From JAAFIP01 sp031367325 (GTDB lineage Bacteria > Pseudomonadota > Gammaproteobacteria > Burkholderiales > Burkholderiaceae_C), in assembly GCA_031367325.1 (NCBI GenBank), contig JANLPQ010000003.1, positions 1 through 64,000 of the forward strand: a stretch of 64,000 nucleotides of DNA. The letters are read 5' to 3'. Below are positions 25,307 through 33,761 of this stretch, piece by piece. The notes under the pieces are model-generated. The model was not told where the DNA came from. It was given only the letters and a program-made list of their open reading frames with translations, and did no database searches. The position numbers were made by a program, and so were the translations under genes. Position 1 is the first letter of the stretch. The number at the start of each line of letters is the position of its first letter.

Positions 25307-28300
25307 ATGCGAGTTCAAGGAAAACCTGTGTGGCGCAAATCTATTGTTGGCATGGCGATTAAGGGGTTGCTCGGTGCGTCGATGGTCCCCTGCGTGGCCA
25401 TAGGGCAAACCGTTGCGCCAGGAGTGCCCAGCAGTCCTACTTCAAACATAGTAAACAATGTGACGATGCGCGCGGCTACCGTAGCCCCTTTGTCGCTATT
25501 CAATGGCACCAATTTGGCGGGTTGGGTCGGCGACTCGACGTGGTCCATACAAGACGGCGCCATCACTGGAGGAAGTGGCGGGAGCCTAAGTGCAAGCAGG
25601 TATCTGGTTTCAACTGGAATATACAAAAACTTTGAATTAAACCTCAAGGTCAAAGCACCACCAACAGGCGACCTCAACAATGGTGGCGTTGAGTTTCTGA
25701 ACACGACATTTACCGATACTCGGGGCGTCGTCAGAAAGGTGGCTTACCAGTGGGATGCAGGCTCCGGATATTGGGGCACTCTATACGACGAAGGCACTCG
25801 TTTCAGGACTGTTCGATCAGCGCCCGTATCTCCACCCAAAGACGGCAGCGACCCACATGTCACAGGCTATCCAGCTTGGGCTGCACCTGTTGTCAAACTG
25901 AGCGACTGGAACGATCTGCGTTTGGTGGTTGAATACCCACGTATTCGTGGCTGGGTTAACGGGGTGCTGGCTATCGACTTTACTGAGACCGAACCAGAAA
26001 TTGCCAAGGCCGTCAAAACAGCCATTGCTGCAAATGCAGCTCAACCTCTGATGCTGCAAGCACACGCTGGCTCGTCCGTCAAAGTTCAATACAAGGACAT
26101 TGTGTTGACACAGCTGGTTGATCAGGAACAGCTACCGCTGGGTAACCTCAACTTCGCCAAAGTCGGGCGCTGGTTGCCACCACAAGACATTGGACTCATT
26201 GCGATTAACGCACATCTGCTGCCGAACGGCAAAGTGCTTATGCACGATTCCTCGCAAGATGACAATCTAATGCCCAACAACGGCACGTGGATGGACAAAC
26301 CTAACGGCACGCCTCGCCCGTCGCTAGTGGCTTTGTGGGATCCAATCCCCAACACGCTAGCAAACCTAGATCAGTGGTTTATTTCGCAGGCCCAACTAGA
26401 GCTATTTTGTTCGGGCCACACGTTTTTGCCCAATGGCGACTTGGTTTTTCAGGGCAATACACAGAACTCCCAGGTATCGGCCTCTGCATGGAAGGCAACG
26501 CTGCTCTACAACTGGCGAACCAACACATGGTCGCGCGGCAACGACAGCACCCGCGCAGCATACTATCCCACATTGACATCAACAGGATCTGGCGATGTCC
26601 TGAGCTTTGCCTCAGGTGATACCAATGGTAAAGATCGTCCTTTGGGTGATCACACTGAGGTGTACAACTATCAGACCGGAAGTTGGAGACGACTTACAAA
26701 TGATGCAGAATGGTCTTCGCTTACCTCATATCTTGGCGCGAATCTATCATTAGTTTCAAATAGTGACCCGTACTACAACGTAGCTATGATGCCGGGGACA
26801 GGGAAAGTTTTACATCTTGGGGGCCCAGCCCACTTGGTAGCTGCAGACTACGCCGGCAATGGTGGCGCGCAGTATTACAGTAAACGCGAGGGTATCGTGC
26901 GTCACTGGGGTAGCCATCAGATTTACGGCAGGGGCAAGATTTTGTACGCCGGCGGTGGTTCGTACAACTACCGTTATGGATCTACCAATAACAGTTGGGA
27001 TGGTGCAAGCGTTGTACAAAACTCTGCTGTCACCATCGATATGAACAACGGCTGGCAACGCGCCCCAATTGTTGCTAGAACTGGCGACATGCAAGAAGGG
27101 CGCGTTCGCACATCATCCTCGCTGATGGCAGACGGCAAAGTCATCATGACGGGTGGGCATGATTGGACTGTTGGGCCGTTTTGGAAAGATACCGCTATCG
27201 AGCCGGGATACGTTTGGAGCATTGCCAAATTGCGCCCCGAAGTATGGGATCCAGCAACCGGCCAATGGAGCGAAATGCAGCCACAACAACGTCGGCGCCA
27301 ATACCATGGTGTGACCGTACTGTTGCCTGATGGACGCATTATGTCGGGTGGCTCTGGCATGCCAGAAATGTACAAAGCGTTTGGCGGTTATGGGGGCAAC
27401 GGTAACGCTTATCCGATCTGGAATGATCACACTATCGAGATTTTCGAGCCTGGCTACCTGTTCGATGCGGCAGGCAATTATGCGGTTCGGCCTAGTATTG
27501 CTTGGGCGCCTGCCAGCGTTGGCTACCAGCAAAATTTTAGTATCTATCTTGGCGCATCAACAACGATCCAAAAGCTGCACTTAATCAAGTTATCTTCGCA
27601 AACACACGGCGTGGAAATGAGTTCACGGTTAGTGCCTTTGGAGTTTACGCAAAATGGCGGTCAATTAAATGTGACTGGTATCGGTGACAGTACATTGGCG
27701 CCTGCGGGTCATTACATGTTGTTCGCTGTCGATAACAATGGAGTACCTTCTATATCAAAAATGATCAAAGTTGACGGTTATCTTAGTGTGCACGTAGTGT
27801 CCCAACCTACTGGTAAAGCGTTATCACAAAAGGATACAGCATTGGCAGCTGGAGCAGCTGTTGGTACTGCAGATCTGTCCCCAGGAAATTTGGCGCAATC
27901 ATGGCAGATGCAGTTTGGCGAGTGGACCGACGGTGCGTATCGCTTGGTTTCGCGCCGTACCGGTATGGCTTTGGACTACAGCGTACAAACAAGTTTCCAG
28001 GGCTTTCCTGTGCTGAATCAACGAAAACCAACACCAGAAAGCATAGCGGTAAAAAAACAGAGTTTTAAGATAGCTTCAGTCGGTAATCGTGAATATAAAT
28101 TAGAAACAGAAGGCCGCACACTGGACGGCTATTGGCAAACCTCACTGAATGGAGGAACCACTCGCGATGAAATCGTTAGTTACCCGTACGACGGGCGAAA
28201 CAATCAGCGCTGGTATATTTTTCCAACCAACGCACCAGTAACCATTCGCTTGGGAACGAGTGGTGGCGCATTGGGTAGCAATCTAAGCAACATGGGACCA

Positions 28301-28606
28301 GAAGGTGCTAACTGGTTTGTAAAGCCTGTGTTGACCGGTAGTGGCAAAGTTAACATCGCGGTGGACGCAGCCGGGTTAGTGCTTTTGGGACTCAATTCGT
28401 CTGGCCTGCTGGCAGCGCTTCCAGCTAATGGAAATACTGCCACCACAGAGTGGGAAATTGAGTATTTACCTAAGGGATTGATGCGTCTTGTGCACACACA
28501 GACGAAAAAGGTACTGACGGCTGTAGAAGACGGTTATTTAGGGCGCGTTGTCATCGGCATGCAAAGTACCACCGATCCCTATCAATACTGGCGCATGACG
28601 AATTGA
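25307..28606 (+). CDS. Secreted DUF1080 / galactose-oxidase-like / ricin-B-like fusion protein
   Basis: 1099 residues, exported (signal peptide about 1-33, ending near AIGQ). Residues about 60-270 form a DUF1080 (3-keto-disaccharide hydrolase / concanavalin-like) domain: LFNGTNLAGWVG, NGGVEFLNT, WNDLRLVV. Residues about 285-830 are a copper radical oxidase of the galactose/glyoxal oxidase type: ELFCSGHTFLPNGDL (Cys of the Tyr-Cys cofactor), AAYYPTLTS (cofactor Tyr region), RRQYHGVTVLLPDGRI (axial Tyr and copper His) and SSQTHGVEMSSRLV (second copper His in the DUF1929 domain). Residues about 840-1099 resemble ricin-type beta-trefoil repeats (QPTGKALSQKD, SWQMQFGEW, NQRWYIFP). Such oxidases make H2O2 from alcohols or aldehydes. 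The attached domains suggest a carbohydrate-bound substrate. First gene of a three-gene operon. Confidence 0.85.
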   Translation: MRVQGKPVWRKSIVGMAIKGLLGASMVPCVAIGQTVAPGVPSSPTSNIVNNVTMRAATVAPLSLFNGTNLAGWVGDSTWSIQDGAITGGSGGSLSASRYLVSTGIYKNFELNLKVKAPPTGDLNNGGVEFLNTTFTDTRGVVRKVAYQWDAGSGYWGTLYDEGTRFRTVRSAPVSPPKDGSDPHVTGYPAWAAPVVKLSDWNDLRLVVEYPRIRGWVNGVLAIDFTETEPEIAKAVKTAIAANAAQPLMLQAHAGSSVKVQYKDIVLTQLVDQEQLPLGNLNFAKVGRWLPPQDIGLIAINAHLLPNGKVLMHDSSQDDNLMPNNGTWMDKPNGTPRPSLVALWDPIPNTLANLDQWFISQAQLELFCSGHTFLPNGDLVFQGNTQNSQVSASAWKATLLYNWRTNTWSRGNDSTRAAYYPTLTSTGSGDVLSFASGDTNGKDRPLGDHTEVYNYQTGSWRRLTNDAEWSSLTSYLGANLSLVSNSDPYYNVAMMPGTGKVLHLGGPAHLVAADYAGNGGAQYYSKREGIVRHWGSHQIYGRGKILYAGGGSYNYRYGSTNNSWDGASVVQNSAVTIDMNNGWQRAPIVARTGDMQEGRVRTSSSLMADGKVIMTGGHDWTVGPFWKDTAIEPGYVWSIAKLRPEVWDPATGQWSEMQPQQRRRQYHGVTVLLPDGRIMSGGSGMPEMYKAFGGYGGNGNAYPIWNDHTIEIFEPGYLFDAAGNYAVRPSIAWAPASVGYQQNFSIYLGASTTIQKLHLIKLSSQTHGVEMSSRLVPLEFTQNGGQLNVTGIGDSTLAPAGHYMLFAVDNNGVPSISKMIKVDGYLSVHVVSQPTGKALSQKDTALAAGAAVGTADLSPGNLAQSWQMQFGEWTDGAYRLVSRRTGMALDYSVQTSFQGFPVLNQRKPTPESIAVKKQSFKIASVGNREYKLETEGRTLDGYWQTSLNGGTTRDEIVSYPYDGRNNQRWYIFPTNAPVTIRLGTSGGALGSNLSNMGPEGANWFVKPVLTGSGKVNIAVDAAGLVLLGLNSSGLLAALPANGNTATTEWEIEYLPKGLMRLVHTQTKKVLTAVEDGYLGRVVIGMQSTTDPYQYWRMTN

Positions 28607-28607
28607 T

Positions 28608-29483
28608 ATGAACAAAACACAACGCATCATGAAGCGACTCACACGGTCAGCTATTGCGATACTTTTATTGGTTGGGTCTACGGTTCATGCGCACGAACCG
28701 GGGGCTGCGCCCAAGGCATCGGAATTGGGGCCGGTGCGTGGTAAGACTGTACAAATCTCACAAGCTCAAATTGACTTGGTATTGGCAGCACAGCCGGATG
28801 CGCTCAAACTGGACCCAGAAGCCAAAAAGCGTACACAGTCGGAGGTCAGAGAGGTTTTGCTACAACGCGCCCTGCTACAACGTGGAGCGATTGAAGCGGC
28901 ACTGCACAAGGATGCGCGTGTTCAGTTGGAGCTACAAGCCTCTCGCCAGCTGGTTTTGGCCAATGCCTACAGCAGGCATTTGGCTGATCCACAGCGCGTG
29001 ACTGCGAAAGAAATCGAGACTGAATATCAACTTGCCAAGTCTGATCTGAACGATATCGAATATCAAATGCGGCGCCTATCGTTTGTGGATCAAACCAAGG
29101 CCCAGGAAGCAGTTAAAGCGCTCAACGACAAGACGGAGTTTGAAGTTGTAAAGCAAAAACTGGCAGTACTTTCACCCGAGGAAAAATCCGCAGAGTGGCG
29201 TTGGATCGCATCACAACGCATGCCCGGGCCAGTTCTTGAAGAAGTCAAACGACTGATTCAAAATCCAATGGCGCCGTCACAGCCTGTGCGTTTTGAAGGA
29301 ACATGGTATGTGATTCAGGCGCAAGCGCAGCGCCCGGTAACTCTCCCATTGAAATCTGAAGTTCAGAGCGAAATACGTAACAAACTAGCAGAATCCAAAA
29401 TCCGATCATGGCTGATACAGCGCAAAAAAGCAGAAGGTTTGGATACAACAGATGAAAAACAGGTAGCGAAGGAAAAATCATGA
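28608..29483 (+). CDS. Exported parvulin-type peptidyl-prolyl isomerase (SurA/PpiC-like)
   Basis: 291 residues with a signal peptide ending at VHA/HEPG. The SurA-type N-terminal helical region (REVLLQRALLQRGAIEAAL, QLELQASRQLVLANAYSRHL) is followed by a parvulin-like core (YQMRRLSFVDQTKAQEAVKA, WRWIASQRMPGPVLEEV, GTWYVIQAQAQRPV), although the core is diverged and catalysis is uncertain. It begins one base after the oxidase stop, so the two are translated together. It is likely a periplasmic folding helper for the large oxidase. A second in-frame ATG at 28629 (MKRLTRSA) is an equally good start. Confidence 0.75.
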   Translation: MNKTQRIMKRLTRSAIAILLLVGSTVHAHEPGAAPKASELGPVRGKTVQISQAQIDLVLAAQPDALKLDPEAKKRTQSEVREVLLQRALLQRGAIEAALHKDARVQLELQASRQLVLANAYSRHLADPQRVTAKEIETEYQLAKSDLNDIEYQMRRLSFVDQTKAQEAVKALNDKTEFEVVKQKLAVLSPEEKSAEWRWIASQRMPGPVLEEVKRLIQNPMAPSQPVRFEGTWYVIQAQAQRPVTLPLKSEVQSEIRNKLAESKIRSWLIQRKKAEGLDTTDEKQVAKEKS

Positions 29484-29749
29484 CAAAACGGCATTCAAGG
29501 GCATCCACAATTTTATTGGTAACGTTCACATCAGTTATGTTAGCAGCGTGTGGTGGTGCTGAAAGCGAGATCAAAAATACAGAACATGCAAGTGTGGACA
29601 CCGCCACCAACTTAGTGCTCGCGGAGTTCAAAAAAAGGGCTGCTGCCGAGGATCAAGAAATGGCTACCCGGCGTTCAGATATCAATTCGAATGAGGGTAT
29701 GAGGGCTAATGCCGAGGTCCTCATGCGCACCGTGCTTACAACTCCATAA
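29480..29749 (+). CDS. Small lipoprotein, unknown function
   Basis: 89 residues. A lipoprotein signal ends in MLAACGG (Cys24), and the remainder is charged and predicted helical (LVLAEFKKRAAAEDQEMATR). It overlaps the upstream PPIase stop by four bases (ATGA) and its own stop lies within the loop/stem of a strong terminator, so it closes the oxidase operon. No family recognised. It may help export or anchor the oxidase. Confidence 0.7.
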   Translation: MTKRHSRASTILLVTFTSVMLAACGGAESEIKNTEHASVDTATNLVLAEFKKRAAAEDQEMATRRSDINSNEGMRANAEVLMRTVLTTP

Positions 29750-29769
29750 GTTGTAAGCACGGTGCTTTT
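29727..29769 (+). terminator. Strong intrinsic terminator of the oxidase operon
   Basis: A perfect 17-bp stem (29727-29743 with 29749-29765) and a short CCATA loop are followed by TTTTG. The stem includes the last codons and stop of the small lipoprotein gene. Confidence 0.9.
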
Positions 29770-29783
29770 GCACATGGCTCTAC

Positions 29784-29810
29784 TGAAGTTGACCCCATTT
29801 CACGGACACC
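29784..29810 (-). mobile_element. Remnant of an IS3-family-like terminus
   Basis: On the minus strand GGTGTCCGTGAAATGGGGTC followed by AACTTCA closely resembles the terminal inverted repeat of IS3-family elements (TGTCCG...GGGGTCAACTTCA form). No transposase or second end is present. It abuts the stop codon of the TetR gene, suggesting a deletion scar inside the island. The match is from memory of the family ends. Confidence 0.45.
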
Positions 29811-30428
29811 TTAGTCAAGCGTGACACTAGATTTCAAGGATTCCTTGATGAAGGTTTCTGCGCAGACAAACAACGACCGTTTGGCTTGGTCGAGATCCAT
29901 GCCCCAAATATCTTTGAGCACCACCAATGATTCGATACCAAACAGCAAAGATAGTTTTTGCAAAAGTTCATCATGCTGGCGACTGCTGAGCTGGCTGTTC
30001 AGCGGTTCTATGACCCGCTTGAGAATATCGACCCTAAGGCCGCGGCTGTGCTGTTTTCGATCTGACATTTGTTGTGATAGCTGCTCCGCTTGCGTGGGAA
30101 GCAGCACCAATTGCAGAACAGCACGGAACAAAGTTTCATGCAGTTTGAAGTCTTCAAAAAGCAGCTCATAAGCCTCTCGGAGACGCTGCAAAGGTGTGCT
30201 TGCTGTGGGTTGCCACCCGATGAGGTTGCTCAAAGAGTGCGTCATCATGGCATGCACAAGGTCCGCGTGGCTAGGAAAATAGCGGTACACCGTCGCTCTA
30301 GATGCCTCTGCGGTCTGAGCGAGTTCATTGAGAGAGGGTACATGCCCACTCTCTGTAATTTCAATTGCGTGATTCAAAAGCAATTTGTGCGTGCGTGCGC
30401 TTGCACCAGTGTATTTATAGATATCCAT
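29811..30428 (-). CDS. TetR family transcriptional regulator
   Basis: 205 residues. The N-terminal helix-turn-helix is HVPSLNELAQTAEASRATVY followed by RYFPSHADLVHAMM, typical TetR. The C-terminal ligand domain is not assignable. It is divergent from the Liv-type transporter operon across a 167-base gap containing a perfect palindrome, so it very probably controls that operon and itself, with the transported compound or a product as ligand. Confidence 0.9.
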   Translation of the reverse strand: MDIYKYTGASARTHKLLLNHAIEITESGHVPSLNELAQTAEASRATVYRYFPSHADLVHAMMTHSLSNLIGWQPTASTPLQRLREAYELLFEDFKLHETLFRAVLQLVLLPTQAEQLSQQMSDRKQHSRGLRVDILKRVIEPLNSQLSSRQHDELLQKLSLLFGIESLVVLKDIWGMDLDQAKRSLFVCAETFIKESLKSSVTLD

Positions 30429-30560
30429 AGGTGGTTTGTTGAGTCAAAAATAAAAAACGCTTCTCCAAACGTCACAAGCTTCATTTGAGAGCACCGCCCA
30501 AGAATTAGATTTTAATCTCATTATTGCTAGGGATTACCATAATCACCATGAGAAGCAAAT

Positions 30561-30574
30561 GAGACTATAGTCTC
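30561..30574. promoter_or_regulatory. Candidate TetR operator, perfect 14-bp palindrome
   Basis: GAGACTATAGTCTC is its own reverse complement and lies 22 bases before the livH-type ATG. The embedded TATAGT could be a -10 box, so a bound repressor would block transcription. A second imperfect dyad, AGATTTTAATCT (about 30507-30518), lies nearer the tetR side. Confidence 0.6.
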
Positions 30575-30595
30575 GAAAAAGAACATAAGTTTAAT

Positions 30596-31462
30596 ATGAA
30601 GCTTCTTCTCATCACACTCCTAAATGGGCTTACCTTGGCAGGTTTGTATTTTTTGCTCGCCAGTGGGTTTACTTTGATTTTTGGGCTTATGCGGTACGTA
30701 AATATGGCGCATGGCTCGATCCTCTTGTCTGCAGCTTATGTAGGCTATTTCGTTCAGGATGCGACTGGTCACTTGTGGCTGGCAGTAACCGTAGGGGTAC
30801 TGGCCGCGGCATGTTTGGGGGGTCTTCTTGAGTTAGTAGTGTTCAGAAAGATGAGTGGCGATGAGATGCGGCAAACCTTGGTGACCATTGGCTTGTCCAT
30901 CGTCGCGGCAGATTTGATGCTATGGGGCTACGGTGCACAAACCTATCAGATGGCGTTGCCGGTATGGTTGGATGTACCGGTGGCGATGCCGATCATCAAT
31001 CGCTATCCGCTGGTGCGACTGACGGTAATGGCGGTAGCAGTCGCTGTTGGTCTTGGATTGTGGGCCATGTTGCGGTGGTCACGGCTGGGTTTGATGATAC
31101 GCGCAGGTGTCGATGACAAGCAAATGTTGTCTTCTGCCGGCATCTCTGCAAACCGACTATTTGTAGGTGTCTTTGCGCTGGGCGCCGGGTTGGCTGGTTT
31201 AGCTGGAGTTATGTCTGGTGCAATGTTTTCAATTGCACCTGGAGAAGACGTACGCTACTTGTTGGGCTCATTAATGGTCGTCATTGTTGGCGGCATGGGC
31301 AGCATAGGCGGCGCAGCACTGGGGGCGCTTTTTATTGGAGTTGCAGAGCAGCTAGGTGTGGTGTATTCGCCCACCTATGGTTCGATCTACATGTTTGTAG
31401 TAATGGCATTGGTCTTAGCCTTAAAGCCGCGCGGATTGTTTGGAGGGCGTTATGAGCGGTGA
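30596..31462 (+). CDS. livH: Branched-chain-amino-acid-type ABC transporter permease (LivH)
   Basis: 288 residues, about eight membrane helices. LLNGLTLAGLYFLLASGFTL, IFGLMRYVNMAHGSILLSAA and RAGVDDKQMLSSAGI with the C-terminal LKPRGLFGG are LivH hallmarks. It is the first gene of the importer operon, overlapping livM by 11 bases. 'Liv' homologs carry many substrates besides amino acids, such as aromatic acids, amides and urea, so the symbol is by family only. Confidence 0.92.
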   Translation: MKLLLITLLNGLTLAGLYFLLASGFTLIFGLMRYVNMAHGSILLSAAYVGYFVQDATGHLWLAVTVGVLAAACLGGLLELVVFRKMSGDEMRQTLVTIGLSIVAADLMLWGYGAQTYQMALPVWLDVPVAMPIINRYPLVRLTVMAVAVAVGLGLWAMLRWSRLGLMIRAGVDDKQMLSSAGISANRLFVGVFALGAGLAGLAGVMSGAMFSIAPGEDVRYLLGSLMVVIVGGMGSIGGAALGALFIGVAEQLGVVYSPTYGSIYMFVVMALVLALKPRGLFGGRYER

Positions 31463-32456
31463 AATTAAAACAAAGGCCAGCGTAGCGGGCGTGCTGATGT
31501 GGTGGATGTTGCCAGCCCTCTTGCTAGGTTTGCCGCTTTTTGGCTCACCATTTGTGCTTACTCAACTCGGCGCACAAACCTTGGCACTTGGAACTATAGC
31601 CATGTCGTTATCGTTTTTGGCGGGTCAATTGGGCATGGTTAGCCTACTACAAATGAGTTTGGCGGGCGTTGCTGCTTATGCCATGTCCATGTCCGGCCAC
31701 GCAAGTGCTGGTTTAGGCTGGGGCTGGCCACTCTGGCTGAGTATGTTGTTCGCACTGGGTTCGACGCTGCTTGTATCGCTGGCAGTGGGGGCGTTATCGG
31801 CGCGCACCGAGGGTGTTTACACCATCATGATCACATTGGCTCTGGGCATAGCCTTTGTCAATCTGGCAACTCAAAATTATGTGTTGTTCAATGGTTTTGA
31901 TGGCTTCACCCGCGTACAAGTACCGATATTGGTGCCTGAGTCTTGGAGCAAGGAGAGCAATCTTTACCTGTTGTGTCTATTGCTGGCGGTGATTGCTGGG
32001 CTTTTAGTGTTTTGGGTGCGTCAAACCACTTTGGGCATGGCATTCAATGGTGTGCGGGATAACCCAAGGCGGATGCAGTCTATGGGCTACTCTGTCCTAG
32101 CCTTGCGCGTCGTAGCTTTTGGCATTGCGGGAATGGTCGCAGCCATAGGTGGCGTTGCCTTGGTGTGGTACGACCAAATGATCACACCAGGGCGTATCAA
32201 TGTTTTTGCCATGATCGAGATACTAATCATTGCGGTTATGGGTGGTATCAGGCAACCACAAGGGGCTTATCTCGGCGCGTTCGCATACATCCTATTGCGG
32301 ACGTTTGCAATTGATTTCGTAGGGCCCGAAAGATTCAATCTGCTGATCGGCATGGTATTCATCGCAGTAGTGATGTTTTCTGATGACGGATTAACAGGCT
32401 GGGTAAATCGCGCGCATAAGCGCAAACTTCCAAGCGGAAAAATTGAAAAGGAATGA
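31452..32456 (+). CDS. livM: Branched-chain-amino-acid-type ABC transporter permease (LivM)
   Basis: 334 residues, about nine to ten membrane helices. SLSFLAGQLGMVSLLQMSLA, RTEGVYTIMITLALGIAF, FNGVRDNPRRMQSMGY and IEILIIAVMGGIRQPQGAYL are LivM motifs. I chose the ATG at 31452, which has GGAGGG just upstream and overlaps the livH end. It pairs with livH to form the membrane channel. Confidence 0.92.
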   Translation: MSGEIKTKASVAGVLMWWMLPALLLGLPLFGSPFVLTQLGAQTLALGTIAMSLSFLAGQLGMVSLLQMSLAGVAAYAMSMSGHASAGLGWGWPLWLSMLFALGSTLLVSLAVGALSARTEGVYTIMITLALGIAFVNLATQNYVLFNGFDGFTRVQVPILVPESWSKESNLYLLCLLLAVIAGLLVFWVRQTTLGMAFNGVRDNPRRMQSMGYSVLALRVVAFGIAGMVAAIGGVALVWYDQMITPGRINVFAMIEILIIAVMGGIRQPQGAYLGAFAYILLRTFAIDFVGPERFNLLIGMVFIAVVMFSDDGLTGWVNRAHKRKLPSGKIEKE

Positions 32457-32460
32457 TGAT

Positions 32461-33693
32461 ATGAAAGTAATTCGACGGACGGTTTTGTTGAGTGCAATGG
32501 CGGCATTTATGCCGATGAGCGTTATGGCGCAGGACAGCATACGCATCGGTGCGGTGAGTGTACTGGAGGGCGCCCTTGCAGGCCCTGGGGCTGATGCTTT
32601 ACGTGGCGTGGAACTGGCCATTAAAGAGGCAGGTGGAACCATTGCGGGTAAGAAAATTGAACTCTTTAAACAATCTAGCTCCGGCGCAGCAGCCTCTGGG
32701 GTAGCTGCTGCACGCACGTTGGTGGAGCAAAATAAAGTTCAGGCTTTGATCGGGCCATTGGGCGGATCGGAAGGTATCGCAATTAAGGAGTATTCAAAAA
32801 GTCACCCTAGTGTGATTTTTGTCAACGGCTCATCCGCTGCACAGCAAACGACGCTAACAGATCCTTCCCCCAACTTTTTCCGGTTTTCATCGGACGGGGC
32901 TCAATGGCAAGTGGGACTTGGTGATTATGCGTTCAAGACCAAGGGCTACAAGAGTGTGGTCACGCTCGCCGAAGACTATTCTTTTCCTTATTCGCAGATC
33001 TCAGGCTTCATGAACGGCTACTGCCAAGCAGGCGGCAAAGTACTTGACAAGCTGTGGGTACCGCTAGGCAACAAAGACTTTTCTTCTGTCATCGCTCGCA
33101 TTCCCAGCAATGTTGATGCAGTTTATGTAGCATTAGGTGGTGCAGATGCTGTCAACTTTTTGAAACAGTACGAGCAGGCAGGTGGCGACAAGCCGTTGAT
33201 TGCCGGATCCATAACAGTTGACACCACGGTGCTGGGCTTCAAAGGCAAGAAGCCGGACTATATTGTAGGTACGATTGCGGCTGGACCAATGGCTGATCGC
33301 AATGAAACTGCAGAGTGGAAGCGTTTTGTGAGCAGCTATAAATCAGCTTACCCAGATGGCTTCCCAACACCTAGCATCTTTGCAACGCTGTACTACATCA
33401 ACACCAAAGCCCTTCTTGCCGGGTTGACACAAACTAAAGGCGATTTCACCAAGCTTGGCGCAGCATTGTCTACCCTGAAAGTGGACTCACCTTTGGGACA
33501 AGTAGTCATTGATCAAAACCGCAATGCGATTGCCAACAACTTCATAACAGAAGTGGCTAAAGACAATTCGGGACAACTCTACAACAAAGTTGTGCACACA
33601 GTGCCTAATGTTGGTCAGGACTTGGGCTTGTCTAAAGAGCAATTTGCCAAGAGTGGCATCGGCACTCGTGACATCCCAGCGCTATGCAACTAA
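32461..33693 (+). CDS. ABC transporter periplasmic substrate-binding protein (LivK-like)
   Basis: 410 residues of the periplasmic binding protein type 1 (peripla_BP_6) family. The signal peptide is MKVIRRTVLLSAMAAFMPMS to VMA/QDSIRIG. LEGALAGPGADALRGVELAI and ALIGPLGGSEGIAIKEYS are typical of the Liv/amide-binding group. I chose the ATG at 32461 with AAGGA upstream. It would fix the substrate specificity of the importer. A hairpin follows the stop before the ATPase genes. Confidence 0.9.
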   Translation: MKVIRRTVLLSAMAAFMPMSVMAQDSIRIGAVSVLEGALAGPGADALRGVELAIKEAGGTIAGKKIELFKQSSSGAAASGVAAARTLVEQNKVQALIGPLGGSEGIAIKEYSKSHPSVIFVNGSSAAQQTTLTDPSPNFFRFSSDGAQWQVGLGDYAFKTKGYKSVVTLAEDYSFPYSQISGFMNGYCQAGGKVLDKLWVPLGNKDFSSVIARIPSNVDAVYVALGGADAVNFLKQYEQAGGDKPLIAGSITVDTTVLGFKGKKPDYIVGTIAAGPMADRNETAEWKRFVSSYKSAYPDGFPTPSIFATLYYINTKALLAGLTQTKGDFTKLGAALSTLKVDSPLGQVVIDQNRNAIANNFITEVAKDNSGQLYNKVVHTVPNVGQDLGLSKEQFAKSGIGTRDIPALCN

Positions 33694-33715
33694 TTAAAAA
33701 TTGTTAAAGAAAGAA

Positions 33716-33751
33716 CCCAGCGCATGAACTGCGAAAAAGTAATGCGCTGGG
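33716..33751 (+). promoter_or_regulatory. Hairpin between substrate-binding and ATPase genes
   Basis: CCCAGCGCAT (33716-33725) and ATGCGCTGGG (33742-33751) form a perfect 10-bp stem. No T-run follows, so it is more likely a transcript-stabilising or processing element than a full terminator. It would let the binding protein be made in excess over the ATPases. Confidence 0.7.
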
Positions 33752-33761
33752 CTACAAACTA

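Noticed and set aside
29480..30428. Toxin-antitoxin pair from the small lipoprotein and the next regulator
   Set aside because: The first has a lipoprotein signal and belongs to the oxidase operon, the regulator is on the opposite strand beyond a terminator, and neither resembles a toxin or antitoxin.
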